A stretch of 64,000 nucleotides of DNA from Promicromonospora sp049532985 (GCF_049532985.1 NZ_CP186693.1:2914001-2978000); one strand, 5' to 3'; shown: positions 1 to 7,984, counted from the first letter of the stretch. The notes: generated by a model from the sequence alone, not told the origin. Program-made: numbers and translations.

Positions 1-1
1 C

Positions 2-1189
2 CTCGCCGCCCACCGCCGCCGGCACTTCCTCGTCGTCTGCCCCGCGAGCGTCGCGTCGAGCTGGGGCCGTGAGGTCGCGGCGCACTCCCGCCTGCCCGTG
101 CGCGTGCTGCACGGCGAGGACCGGGACGACGGCATCCGTGCGTGGGTGGCCGACGGCGGCGTCGGCATCGTGACCTTTCCCCAGCTCGGGCACGTGCGCG
201 CCGACGGGATGCCCCGGCCGGCGCTGCTCGTCGTGGACGAGGCGCACTACGTCAAGAACCCGCGGGCCCAGCGCTCGGAACGGGTCGCGGCCTGGTGCCG
301 GACCGCCGAACGGGTGCTGTTCATGACGGGCACGCCCATGGAGAACACGGTGGACGAGTTCCGCAGCCTCGTGCGATACCTCAAGCCCGAGGTCGCGGAG
401 TCGATCGACCCGGCGGCCGGCCTGGCGGGCGCCGCGGCGTTCCGGCGGTCGGTCGCCACCGTGTACCTGCGGCGCAACCAGGAGGACGTGCTCACGGAGC
501 TGCCCGAGCTGGTGCAGGTGGACGAGTGGGAACGGTTCGGCAGGCACGACGGCGCCGCCTACCGGCGGGCGGTCCTGAAGCGCTCGTTCGCGGACATGCG
601 CCGGGCGGCGTTCGTCGAGGCCCCCGAGCCGACCGCGAAGCTGGTGCGCCTGCGCGAGATCGTCGCCGAGGCGATGGACAACAACCGCAAGGTCGTCGTC
701 TTCTCGTTCTTCCGGGACGTCATCGAGCGGGTGCTGGCCGAGCTCGGCCCGCTCGCCGTCGGCCCCATCACGGGCTCCGTGCCCGCGCGGCGGCGGCAGG
801 AGCTGGTGGACGAGTTCACGCGCTCGCCCGAGCCCAAGGTGCTGGTGAGCCAGATCGAGGCGGGCGGCGTGGGCCTCAACATCCAGGCCGCGTCCGTGGT
901 GATCCTGTGCGAGCCCCAGGTCAAGCCGACCGTCGAGGCACAGGCGATCGCCCGGGCGCACCGGATGGGTCAGGTCCGCACGGTGCAGGTGCACCGGCTG
1001 CTGGTCGAGAAGAGCGTGGACGAACGGCTCCTGGAGATCCTGGGCACCAAGGCCGAGCTGTTCGCCGAGTACGCGGGGCGGTCGACGGTGGCGGTGGCCC
1101 CGGGCGCCACCGACGTCGCCGACACCGAGATCGCCCGGCGGATCGTCGAGCAGGAGCGGGCACGGCTGGGCGAGGAACCGGCGGCCTGA
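2..1189 (+). CDS. SNF2-family helicase, C-terminal 395 residues (5' end outside window)
   Basis: The reading frame is open from base 2, so the gene begins upstream of the window. The visible part runs through the second half of a SNF2/Swi2 ATPase: FLVVCPAS followed by SSWGRE (motif Ia), VVDEAHYVKNP (DEAH box, motif II), LFMTGTPMEN (motif III), KVVVFSFF (motif IV), then VSQIEAGGVGLN and QAIARAHRMGQ (motifs V and VI). Family knowledge: these are dsDNA translocases that remodel protein-DNA complexes; bacterial members (RapA/HepA-like) act in transcription or defence. The exact role cannot be told from this fragment. The tail after motif VI is short and ends in a charged Arg/Glu stretch, with no further domain. 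The next gene starts 50 nt downstream on the same strand. Confidence 0.9.
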   Translation, partial: LAAHRRRHFLVVCPASVASSWGREVAAHSRLPVRVLHGEDRDDGIRAWVADGGVGIVTFPQLGHVRADGMPRPALLVVDEAHYVKNPRAQRSERVAAWCRTAERVLFMTGTPMENTVDEFRSLVRYLKPEVAESIDPAAGLAGAAAFRRSVATVYLRRNQEDVLTELPELVQVDEWERFGRHDGAAYRRAVLKRSFADMRRAAFVEAPEPTAKLVRLREIVAEAMDNNRKVVVFSFFRDVIERVLAELGPLAVGPITGSVPARRRQELVDEFTRSPEPKVLVSQIEAGGVGLNIQAASVVILCEPQVKPTVEAQAIARAHRMGQVRTVQVHRLLVEKSVDERLLEILGTKAELFAEYAGRSTVAVAPGATDVADTEIARRIVEQERARLGEEPAA

Positions 1190-1227
1190 CCGACCGCTCT
1201 TTCCTCGCGGACCGGCTCGCCACCTGC

Positions 1228-1239
1228 TGAGATAGGGGC
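1228..1239 (+). promoter_or_regulatory. possible leaderless -10 element of first DUF418 gene
   Basis: The hexamer TGAGAT at 1228-1233 stands 6 nt before the ATG at 1240, with no purine-rich ribosome site between. The second DUF418 copy has TGTGAT at the same distance from its ATG at 2609. The 17 nt before both starts are alike (CCTGCTGAGAT and CCTGGTGTGAT), so the upstream element appears to have been duplicated with the gene. The hexamers fit the -10 consensus only partly. Confidence 0.35.
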
Positions 1240-2523
1240 ATGCCGGCCACCACTTTCACCCGGGGTCCCGTCCGCGCCGCCGAGCGCTCGCCCGCACCCG
1301 ACCTGGCGCGCGGCTTCATGCTGCTGCTCATCGCGATCGCCAACACGCCCTACTACCTGTGGGCCAGCGAGATGAGCGCCGGCGCGTCCCACCCCAGCGA
1401 CGGCTCGGCGATCGACAAGGTGGCCGACTTCCTCATCATCGTGCTCGTGGACCTGCGGACCTACCCCATGTTCGCGTTCCTGTTCGGCTACGGCATGATG
1501 CAGCTCTACAACCGCCAGACGGCCTCCGGCACCTCGCCGGACACGGCGCGGCGGCTCCTGCAGAAGCGCAACGGGCTGCTGCTCGCGTTCGGGTTCGTGC
1601 ACGCGGCCCTGCTGTGGATGGGCGACGTGCTCGGCGCCTACGGCCTGGCCGGGCTGCTCATGGTGTGGCTCTTCTTCCAGGTCAAGGACCGCACCCTGCT
1701 CGTGTGGACGTGGGTGCTCGGCGGGCTGCTGACGATCGGCACGGCGTTCGCGGTGGTCGGGGCCTGGTTCACGGCGCAGCTCCCCGCGGACGACCCGGTC
1801 GCGCGCGAGCTGGCGGCCGGTTTCGCGACCTCCACGGGCGAGTCGATGACCACCACGTCGTACCTCGCCTCCATCAGCGAACGCCTGGCGTTCTGGGTCC
1901 TCGGGACGGTGGGCCAGGGCGTGCTCATGCTCGTGGTCCCGATGATGCTGCTGCTCGCCTTCTGGGCCGGCCGCCGCCGCATCCTGGAGAACCCCGGTGA
2001 CCACCTGCCGCTGCTGCGCAGCGTGGCCGTGGTGGGCCTCACCATCGGCTGGCTCGGGCCGCTGCCGTCTGCGCTCGACCACGTCGGCGCCTTCGGCGTG
2101 CCGGACCACGCGGCCTGGGTGTTCCTCCCCGTCCAGGTGCTGACGGGCTTCTTCGGCGGGCTGGGCTACGTCGCACTGTTCGGCCTGATCGGCCACCGCG
2201 TGGCGCAGCGGCGTACCGGCACGCCGTCCGGCAACCTGTTCCTCACCGACGGGCCGTTCGCGGGCGCCGTCCAGGCGGTCGGCAAGCGGTCGCTGACCTC
2301 CTACCTGCTCCAGTCGGTGCTGTGCGCCCCGGTGCTCGCCGCGTGGGGCCTGGGGCTGGGCCAGCACCTCGGCTCGGCGAGCATGCTGCTGTACGCCGTC
2401 CTCGTGTGGACCCTGACCGTGGCGTTCGCCGTCTGGCAGGAACGCACCGGCCGGCGCGGCCCGGCCGAGGTGGCGCTGCGCCGGCTGGTGTACGGCAGGC
2501 CCGTGCAGGCACCCGCGGCGTGA
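1240..2523 (+). CDS. DUF418-family integral membrane protein, copy 1
   Basis: A 427-residue membrane protein with about eight to ten hydrophobic segments. The N-terminal region (LARGFMLLLIAIAN) and the C-terminal region (KRSLTSYLLQSVLCAPVL) match the DUF418/YeiB family. Family knowledge: these proteins are of uncertain function and related to membrane acyltransferase-3 folds; some Bacillus and enterobacterial members are linked to transport or cell-surface traits. The start at 1240 is the first ATG and lies 50 nt after the helicase gene. It is followed 85 nt later by a paralogue of almost the same length in the same orientation, a tandem duplication. The DUF418 assignment is from motif recognition; the substrate is unknown. 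Confidence 0.85.
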   Translation: MPATTFTRGPVRAAERSPAPDLARGFMLLLIAIANTPYYLWASEMSAGASHPSDGSAIDKVADFLIIVLVDLRTYPMFAFLFGYGMMQLYNRQTASGTSPDTARRLLQKRNGLLLAFGFVHAALLWMGDVLGAYGLAGLLMVWLFFQVKDRTLLVWTWVLGGLLTIGTAFAVVGAWFTAQLPADDPVARELAAGFATSTGESMTTTSYLASISERLAFWVLGTVGQGVLMLVVPMMLLLAFWAGRRRILENPGDHLPLLRSVAVVGLTIGWLGPLPSALDHVGAFGVPDHAAWVFLPVQVLTGFFGGLGYVALFGLIGHRVAQRRTGTPSGNLFLTDGPFAGAVQAVGKRSLTSYLLQSVLCAPVLAAWGLGLGQHLGSASMLLYAVLVWTLTVAFAVWQERTGRRGPAEVALRRLVYGRPVQAPAA

Positions 2524-2608
2524 CACGCACCCGGCTGGACGAGCCTGCCGCCTGAGATTTTCACCCTTTTTCGTCGCGACCCCCGCGCTGACCTGGTGTG
2601 ATGTCCCC

Positions 2609-3889
2609 ATGTCAACAACCGTCCTGATCAGGGGACCCGTCCAGGCCGCCGAACGATCGCCCGCGCCGGACCTGGCCCGCGGCTTCATGCTGCTGCTGAT
2701 CGCGATCGCCAACACGACGTACTACCTGTGGGGCTCGGAGATGAATCCCGGGACGTCACACCCCCGGGACGGCTCGTCGGTCGACAAGGTGGCCGACTTC
2801 CTGACCATCACGCTCGTCGACATGCGGACCTACCCCATGTTCGCGTTCCTGTTCGGCTACGGCATGATGCAGCTCTACCACCGCCAGGTCGCCTCAGGGA
2901 CCCCGGACGCCACCGCCCGCGGCCTCCTGCAGAAGCGCAACGGGCTGCTCCTCGCCTTCGGGTTCGTGCACGCCGCACTGCTCTGGATGGGTGACGTGCT
3001 GGGCGCCTACGGCCTCGCGGGCCTGCTGATGGTGGCGTTCTTCTTCCGGGTGAGGGACCGCACGCTGATCGTGTGGACGTGGGTGCTCGGCGCACCGGCG
3101 GCGCTGCTCGTGGTGCTCTCGGCCGTCGCCGCGGGGTTCATCGCACAGCTCCCGGCCGACGACCCCACGGCACGACAGATGGCGGCCGACTTCCTGCCCT
3201 CCGACAGCGAGTCGGTGTCCACCACGTCGTACCTCGCCTCGATCGGCTGGCGGCTGGCGTACTGGACCTTCGGCACGGTCGGGCAGGGCGTGCTCACGCT
3301 CGTGGTCCCGGTGATGCTGCTGCTCGCCTTCTGGGCCGGCCGCCGCCGCATCCTGGAGAACCCCGGCGAGCACCTGCCGCTGCTGCGCCGCGTGGCCGTC
3401 GTAGGCCTCACCATCGGCTGGCTCGGGCCGCTGCCCGCAGCCCTCGACCACATCGGTGCCATCGGCGTCCCGGACCACGCCGCCTGGGTCTTCATGCCCG
3501 TGCAGATCCTCACGGGCTTCTTCGGCGGGCTGGGCTACGTGGCGCTGTTCGGCCTGATCGGCCACCGCGTGGCGCAGCGGCGTACCGGCACGCCGTCCGG
3601 CAACCTGCTCCTCACCGACGGGCCGTTCGCGGGCGCCGTCCAGGCGGTCGGCAAGCGGTCGCTGACCTCCTACCTGCTCCAGTCCGTGCTGTGCGCCCCG
3701 GTGCTCGCCGCCTGGGGGCTCGGGCTGGGCCAGCACCTCACGTCGTGGACCATGCTGGTCTACGCCGTGCTCGTGTGGGGGCTGACCGTGCTCTTCGCCG
3801 TCTGGCAGGAACGCACCGGCCGGCGCGGCCCGGCCGAGGTGGCCCTCCGCCGCCTGCTGTACGGCCGCCCGGGTGTCCCGACGACGTGA
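2609..3889 (+). CDS. DUF418-family integral membrane protein, copy 2 (tandem paralogue)
   Basis: A 426-residue paralogue of the gene at 1240, collinear over its whole length. Near the C-terminus (about 2176-2315 in copy 1, 3545-3684 in copy 2) the two genes differ by a single base. The N-terminal halves differ at many synonymous sites and in the extracytoplasmic loop around residues 185-210 (TGESMTTTSYL in copy 1, DSESVSTTSYL in copy 2). This uneven divergence suggests duplication followed by gene conversion of the 3' part. Both copies have intact frames and conserved membrane segments, so both are probably expressed. Function is unknown; see copy 1. Confidence 0.85.
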   Translation: MSTTVLIRGPVQAAERSPAPDLARGFMLLLIAIANTTYYLWGSEMNPGTSHPRDGSSVDKVADFLTITLVDMRTYPMFAFLFGYGMMQLYHRQVASGTPDATARGLLQKRNGLLLAFGFVHAALLWMGDVLGAYGLAGLLMVAFFFRVRDRTLIVWTWVLGAPAALLVVLSAVAAGFIAQLPADDPTARQMAADFLPSDSESVSTTSYLASIGWRLAYWTFGTVGQGVLTLVVPVMLLLAFWAGRRRILENPGEHLPLLRRVAVVGLTIGWLGPLPAALDHIGAIGVPDHAAWVFMPVQILTGFFGGLGYVALFGLIGHRVAQRRTGTPSGNLLLTDGPFAGAVQAVGKRSLTSYLLQSVLCAPVLAAWGLGLGQHLTSWTMLVYAVLVWGLTVLFAVWQERTGRRGPAEVALRRLLYGRPGVPTT

Positions 3890-4170
3890 GGGCCGCGCCG
3901 ACGTGAGGTGCACGGCGACGTGAGGTGCCGCGACCACGTGAGTGCCGCGACCACGTGAGGTGCGCTTCTACCCAGTCATTGCGCCCGGAAACCACGCCTG
4001 GCATGGGCGCAATGACTGGGTAGAAGCGCACTTCGGGGCGAGACGCCGATGGCGGAGCCGGACCGGGCGGCGACGGGCCGGACGGCGACTGGTCGGGCGG
4101 CGGCGAGCCGGGGGTGACGAGCCGGACGGCGTCAAGCCGGATCGGGCAGGATGGAGCCCCCCGGATCAGG
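3879..4170. repeat. Intergenic repeat zone with CACGTGAG-type units
   Basis: No gene is seen between the second DUF418 gene and the small acidic gene on the other strand. From 3879 to 3960 a degenerate unit built around (G/C)ACGTGAGGTGC recurs five times at 16-18 bp spacing. A long perfect hairpin follows at 3960-4031. From 4032 to 4170 the DNA is a degenerate GC-rich repeat with recurring GAGCCGGACGGCG-like words. The zone lies between convergent genes, so it can hold transcription ends for both strands. Confidence 0.6.
3960..4031. repeat. Perfect 27-bp inverted repeat with 18-nt loop
   Basis: The left arm is 3960-3986 (begins GTGCGCTTCTACCCAG) and the right arm is 4005-4031, its exact complement. 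The loop is 3987-4004. The stem contains AT-richer DNA (CAGTCATTG) than its surroundings and no T-tract follows on either strand. It lies between convergent genes, so a bidirectional terminator is the plain reading. The length and perfection of the stem would also suit a REP/MITE-type element. Confidence 0.8.
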
Positions 4171-4443
4171 TCAGACCGGGAACGAGTCGACCGGCTCGTC
4201 CTCGCCGTCGCCGTCCGTGTCCACCGAGATGGTGCGCGTGCCACCGGCGGTCTCCATGACGACGTCGGGGCGCCCGTCGCCGTCGGTGTCGTACAGCTCG
4301 ACGTCGGGCACGCCGTCGCCGTCGTAGTCCTCGAACTGGGCGTCCACCACGCCGTCGCCGTCGGTGTCGGCGACCTCGACGTCGGTCACGCCGTCCCCGT
4401 CGAGGTCGAACTTGCCGGGCTTGTCGGCCAGGAACTCGGACAC
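4171..4443 (-). CDS. Small acidic protein with five DxDGDG calcium-binding repeats
   Basis: A 90-residue protein made almost wholly of repeats of about 12-16 residues: DLDGDGVTD, DTDGDGVVD, DYDGDGVPD, DTDGDGRPD and DTDGDGEDE. The DxDxDG pattern is the calcium-binding loop of EF-hand, dockerin and thrombospondin type-3 repeats. There is no signal peptide or membrane segment, so it should stay in the cytoplasm unless exported by a leaderless route. Start choice: GTG at 4443 follows AAGGAG with a good 6-nt spacing. Five loops in 90 residues is dense. A calcium buffer or calcium-dependent scaffold is an inference; no partner gene is evident. Confidence 0.8.
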   Translation of the reverse strand: MSEFLADKPGKFDLDGDGVTDVEVADTDGDGVVDAQFEDYDGDGVPDVELYDTDGDGRPDVVMETAGGTRTISVDTDGDGEDEPVDSFPV

Positions 4444-4555
4444 GTGCTTCTCCTTGCGCTGTGCTTGCTCGTCGTGCCGTCCACGTGGTCGTGGCCGCTC
4501 CCCCGATCATGCACCACGCGCGGCCCGGGCCGGGCGACCGGCAGACGTATCGAGA

Positions 4556-4585
4556 ATTTCACCCTCTTCCCCTCGCGGGTGAAAT
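4556..4585. promoter_or_regulatory. Inverted repeat ATTTCACCC-N12-GGGTGAAAT (operator candidate)
   Basis: Perfect 9-bp arms at 4556-4564 and 4577-4585. The site lies directly upstream of the -10 hexamer at 4597, covering the expected -35 region of the secreted SH3 protein gene. A third TTCACCC copy lies at 4601-4607, between that hexamer and the start codon. The placement suits a repressor or activator site; the cognate regulator is unknown. Confidence 0.6.
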
Positions 4586-4596
4586 ACCAGGACGCA

Positions 4597-4608
4597 TAGA
4601 TTCACCCC
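4597..4608 (+). promoter_or_regulatory. Leaderless -10 element of the secreted SH3 protein gene
   Basis: TAGATT at 4597-4602 ends 6 nt before the ATG at 4609. That places the transcription start at or next to the start codon, and no ribosome site is present. The inverted repeat at 4556-4585 lies just upstream. Confidence 0.5.
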
Positions 4609-6027
4609 ATGCTGATCCAGGTACGCAAGACCCGTCGCCGTGGCGCCCTCCTGGCCGCCACCACCTGCGCGCTCCTGGTGGCCTCGGGCAGTGCCGTCGC
4701 GGCCGTCACCCCGGGCACCGGTTCCGACCCGGCCGCGCAGGCCTGGTCCGTCGACCTCGCCACCCTCACCGCCGACGACACCGGGGTGCGCCACTCCGGC
4801 GGTGCCCTCCGCCTCTCCTCCCCCGCGGACGACGGCGCCGCTGCCCCTGCCGAGGACGGCGCCGCCACGCCCACCGCCGAGGCCCCCGCCCCGGTGCCGG
4901 ACGCCGGCACGCAAGCCACGACGCCGGACGCCGGCACGCAGGCCACCGGGCCCACGGGGCCCACCGAGCCCGCCGCCGCACCGTCCGCCACGGCGGACCA
5001 GGAGCGCTCCGGACAGCTCGTCGCCCCGCCGGTGACCCTCGACGAGCCCGCCGGGAGCGTCACGGCCGAGGTCGACGCCACGACCCCGCACGGCACGTCG
5101 GTCCTGGTCGACGTGCGCGCCCGCCTCACCGAGCAGGGCCCCGACGCCTGGACCGAGTGGGTCCCGGCGGGCTCGACGCTGCCCGCGGCGTCCGGCACGG
5201 TGCAGGCACGGGTCACGCTCGTCGGCGCGCAGGCCGTGGGGCCGACGGTCCGCGAGGTGACGCTCACGCCCGCGGCTCCCCGGTCGCGGTCCCTCCAGGA
5301 CGTCGAGGCGGAGTCCGCGACGACGTCCGCCGCCGACGTGTACCGCGTCTTCGCCACCCGCGAGGGCCTCGTGGGCGGGACCACGGCGAACGGGCACGTC
5401 ATCACCCAGCGCGACCACTTCGTGGCACTGCCGTCGCGGCGCGGGCTGTCGGCGAACAGCTCGGGCAGCTACTCGGTGCGGGTGTGCGCGGCCAGCACCG
5501 GCCGGTGCGCGTACGCCCCCGTGTGGGACGTCGGCCCGTGGAACACCACCGACGACTACTGGAACCCGGCGAGCACCCGCCAGTCCTGGACGGACCTTCC
5601 GCAGGGCCGCCCTCAGTCGCAGGCCGCGTACGAGGACGGTTACAACGGCGGTCTCGACGGGTTCGGCCGCCGGGTCGCCAACCCGGCCGGCATCGACCTG
5701 GGCGACGGCACCTTCTGGGACGGCCTCGGCCTGACCGACAACGCGTGGACCACCGTGACCTATCTCTGGACGGGCAGCGGCCCGCGCGGGATCGTCCGCA
5801 CCAGCGGCGGCCCCCTCACCGTCCGTTCCGGTCCCGGCACCGGGACCTCCGCGGTGGGGCTGGCGGGCAACCACGCGAACGTGGTGATCGAGTGCACTGC
5901 GACGGGCACCACCGTGACCGGCACCTACGGCACCACCAACGTGTGGAACCGCATCGGCCCGGGCAACTGGGTCTCGGACGCCTACGTCAACACCGGCTCG
6001 TCGGCCCCGGTCGCCCCGAGCTGCTGA
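4609..6027 (+). CDS. Secreted cell-wall-type protein with barrel-like core and C-terminal SH3 domain
   Basis: A 472-residue protein. Residues 1-32 form a signal peptide (basic KTRRRG, hydrophobic LLAATTCALLVASG, then AVAAV). A low-complexity Ala/Pro/Thr linker follows (about 65-135), then a beta-rich segment (about 140-225). The segment around 240-320 (GLVGGTTANGHVITQRDHFVALPS, read here as two parts joined at TANG) resembles an RlpA-like double-psi barrel and keeps a conserved DVGPWN. The last 70 residues (LTVRSGPGTG then WNRIGPGNWVSDAYV) are a bacterial SH3 domain, which commonly binds peptidoglycan. No catalytic residues can be assigned. It appears leaderless with a palindrome upstream. 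A hairpin terminator follows. Confidence 0.75.
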   Translation: MLIQVRKTRRRGALLAATTCALLVASGSAVAAVTPGTGSDPAAQAWSVDLATLTADDTGVRHSGGALRLSSPADDGAAAPAEDGAATPTAEAPAPVPDAGTQATTPDAGTQATGPTGPTEPAAAPSATADQERSGQLVAPPVTLDEPAGSVTAEVDATTPHGTSVLVDVRARLTEQGPDAWTEWVPAGSTLPAASGTVQARVTLVGAQAVGPTVREVTLTPAAPRSRSLQDVEAESATTSAADVYRVFATREGLVGGTTANGHVITQRDHFVALPSRRGLSANSSGSYSVRVCAASTGRCAYAPVWDVGPWNTTDDYWNPASTRQSWTDLPQGRPQSQAAYEDGYNGGLDGFGRRVANPAGIDLGDGTFWDGLGLTDNAWTTVTYLWTGSGPRGIVRTSGGPLTVRSGPGTGTSAVGLAGNHANVVIECTATGTTVTGTYGTTNVWNRIGPGNWVSDAYVNTGSSAPVAPSC

Positions 6028-6032
6028 CGCGG

Positions 6033-6070
6033 GGAACGAGGTCGTACCCGCCGGGGTACGACCTCGTTCC
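6033..6070. terminator. 17-bp perfect hairpin between convergent genes
   Basis: Arms 6033-6049 and 6054-6070 are exact complements (GGAACGAGGTCGTACCC and its complement) with a 4-nt loop. It lies 5 nt after the secreted SH3 gene and 9 nt before the end of the convergent MFS gene, so it can stop transcription from both sides. There is no T-tract, as is usual in high-GC actinobacteria. Confidence 0.75.
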
Positions 6071-6079
6071 GCCGGCGCC

Positions 6080-7461
6080 TCAGCGCGAGGCACGCCGGAG
6101 CAGGGCCGCGGGCGGGAGGGTGAGGGCGAGGGTCGCCACCGCGACCACCGCCGCGGCGAGCGGCGGGAGCGCCGCCACACCGCTCGCGGCGACGACGGCG
6201 GAGGCCAGCGCGGCGCCGACGGCGATCCCGCCGTTGAACAGCACCGGGATCAGGGCCCCGGCGAAGGAGCGACGCTCCGGTCCGGCCAGCCGCAGGATCA
6301 GCGTCTGTGCGAACGGCGGCATCCCGCCCGACGCCACACCCCACGCCACGACCACCGCGACGCCGACCGCGGGGTGCACGTCCACGGCCCCAGGCCCAGC
6401 AGGGTCAGTGCCGTGGCCCCCACGCTCATCACGAGGGCGGGCCCGCTGCGGTCGCCGAGCCGGCCTGCCAGGGCGACACCGACCGCCGACGCGATCCCGA
6501 AGACCAGCAGGAGGGTGCTCATCCCGCCCGGCAGCGCCTGGGCCGGCCCCTCCGTCAACCGGGTGACGTAGGTGTACGCGCCGTAGTGACCCACCAGCAC
6601 CACCGCCACGAGCGCGGTCACCGCCAGCAGGGGCCCGGACCCGCTCCGCGTGCCGCCGACGGCGCGGCCGGCGGCGCCGATGTCCCCGACGCCGTCGTCC
6701 CCGGCGCCGCGGCCGGGCGTCGTCCCGTCGCTCGTGGTCCCGTGCCCCGCCGTCGCGGGGCCGCGTCCAGGCGTCCCTGCACCGTGCGCGGCAGGCTCCG
6801 CGGCCTGGTCGGGAGTCCCGGCGACCCGGCCGGGCGTCCCCGCGACCGCGAGCCGCACCGCCGCCGCGGCCACCAGGCTCAGGACGGCCAGGGCCCAGAA
6901 GGCGGCACGCCACCCCGCGGCGTCGGCCACGAGCCGCGCCAGCGGCGTGCCCACCACCATGCCCAGGGTCGCTCCGCCGAGCACCACCGCGATCGCGCGT
7001 CCGAGCAGGCGGTCCGGGACCAGGTCGGCCACGTGGGCGTTGGTGGTCGCCCACAGCAGCCCGACGGCGGCCGCCCCCACGACCCGGGCGCCCACCGCGA
7101 CCGGATAGGTCGGCGCGAGCGCCGTGAGCACGGACGACGCCGCGAGGACGGCCAGGCCCCCGGCGATCACGGTGCGCCGGTCCCACCCGCGCGTGAGCCG
7201 CACCAGCGGAAAGCTCAGCACCACGACGACGGCCGCCCACATCGAGACGAGCAGGCCGGTGCTCGACTCCGCGACGCCCAGTCCCGCGCTCATCTGCGCG
7301 AGCACTGCCGTGGGCAGCATCTCCGCGGTGACCATGAGGAGCGTCCCTGTGCCGAGCACGAGGAGCGAGGGCCAGGGCAGACCGGCGGCGGGCGGTGCGG
7401 GGTCCGCCGGAAGGGTGTCGATGCTGGTGGTGGTGGCTGCAGTACGGCCTGTCGTGTCCAT
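6080..7461 (-). pseudogene. MFS efflux transporter interrupted by a single-base frameshift
   Basis: Two adjoining minus-strand frames together encode one major facilitator protein. The N-terminal part, from ATG 7461, covers about ten membrane segments and runs to ...LTLLGLGPW near 6390. The C-terminal part (VDVHPAVGVAVVVAWGVASG to the stop at 6080) continues the same protein in the other frame and supplies the last two or three helices. The shift falls at the C-run 6388-6391, where one extra base would restore the frame. It is either a recent inactivating mutation or a homopolymer sequencing error. A Gly/Thr/Pro-rich cytoplasmic loop lies at about 6640-6860. It resembles DHA1 (AraJ/NepI-like) exporters. 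MerR is divergent, with a shared operator. Confidence 0.8.
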
Positions 7462-7476
7462 GCCCGCCACGCTAAA

Positions 7477-7500
7477 GTTTGACACTGGTGTCAATGTCAA
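7477..7500 (-). promoter_or_regulatory. MerR-type promoter/operator for the MFS gene
   Basis: On the minus strand, TTGACA (7500-7495) serves as the -35 element and TTTAGC or ACTTTA near 7476-7471 as the -10. The perfect dyad TTGACAC-TG-GTGTCAA occupies 7479-7494, inside the spacer. A regulator dyad in a long spacer between -35 and -10 is the classical MerR arrangement. The MFS start codon is at 7461, very close to the -10, so the message is probably leaderless. Confidence 0.65.
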
Positions 7501-7531
7501 CCCCGGTGTCCATCCAGTGCGGAGGCAGGCC

Positions 7532-7927
7532 ATGAAGATCGGTGAGCTCGCTGCCCGGACGGGCGTCACGACCCGTCTCATCAGGTACTACGAGCAGCAG
7601 GACCTCCTGGCGGCCGACCGTGCGCCCAACGGTTACCGCACCTACACGGAGGCCCACGTGGAGCGGGTGTCACGGGTGGCCGGGCTCGTCCAGGCCGGCA
7701 TCCCGACCCGGCTCGTCAAGGTGCTGCTCGACGCCGAGGCCGCCGCCGACCGCCAGGACCCGACCTGCCCGCGCGAGGTCGCCGAGCAGCTCGCGACGGA
7801 GCTGGTGGGGGTCGAGGCGCGCATCGACTGCCTGACCAGGAGCCGGGACGCGATCCGCGGATTCCTGACGGCCACCCGGCACGAGGTGCTGCTGCGCGAG
7901 GCGCAGGAGGCGGCGGTACCGGCCTGA
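7532..7927 (+). CDS. MerR-family transcriptional regulator
   Basis: A 131-residue protein. The N-terminal winged helix-turn-helix is typical of MerR (MKIGELAARTGVTTRLIRYYE, read as MKIGELAARTG then RLIRYYE), with PNGYRTY completing the DNA-binding wing. A coiled-coil dimerisation helix follows. No cluster of metal-binding cysteines is present: only two Cys, at PTCPRE and RIDCLTR, are far apart, so a multidrug or organic effector is likelier than a metal. Start chosen at ATG 7532 because GGAGG lies 6 nt before it; the longer upstream frame has no support. It is divergent from the MFS gene and shares a 16-bp dyad with it, so it is the probable local regulator. Confidence 0.9.
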   Translation: MKIGELAARTGVTTRLIRYYEQQDLLAADRAPNGYRTYTEAHVERVSRVAGLVQAGIPTRLVKVLLDAEAAADRQDPTCPREVAEQLATELVGVEARIDCLTRSRDAIRGFLTATRHEVLLREAQEAAVPA

Positions 7928-7945
7928 CCCACCCGTGCCGCAGCA

Positions 7946-7984
7946 GACCTGGGGCCAAGACCTGGGGCCGAGACCTGGGGCCGA
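7946..7984. repeat. Three tandem 13-bp repeats (GACCTGGGGCC + AA/GA)
   Basis: Units at 7946-7958, 7959-7971 and 7972-7984 differ only at the twelfth base. They lie in the short gap between merR and the terminator hairpin and encode nothing evident. Confidence 0.8.

Noticed and set aside
1240..3889. Insertion-sequence-mediated duplication of the DUF418 gene
   Set aside because: No transposase or terminal repeats flank the copies; plain tandem duplication suffices.
4166..4510. A 114-codon frame overlapping the calcium-repeat gene
   Set aside because: Arginine-rich translation in the wrong frame; the 90-residue frame has the ribosome site and the repeat motif.
6080..7461. Two separate MFS-like genes
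   Set aside because: The two frames join within a helix region and neither alone forms a full transporter; a single-base shift explains both.
7124..7531. Extended N-terminus for MerR
   Set aside because: The upstream codons lie inside the divergent MFS gene; ATG 7532 has GGAGG and starts exactly at the MerR domain.
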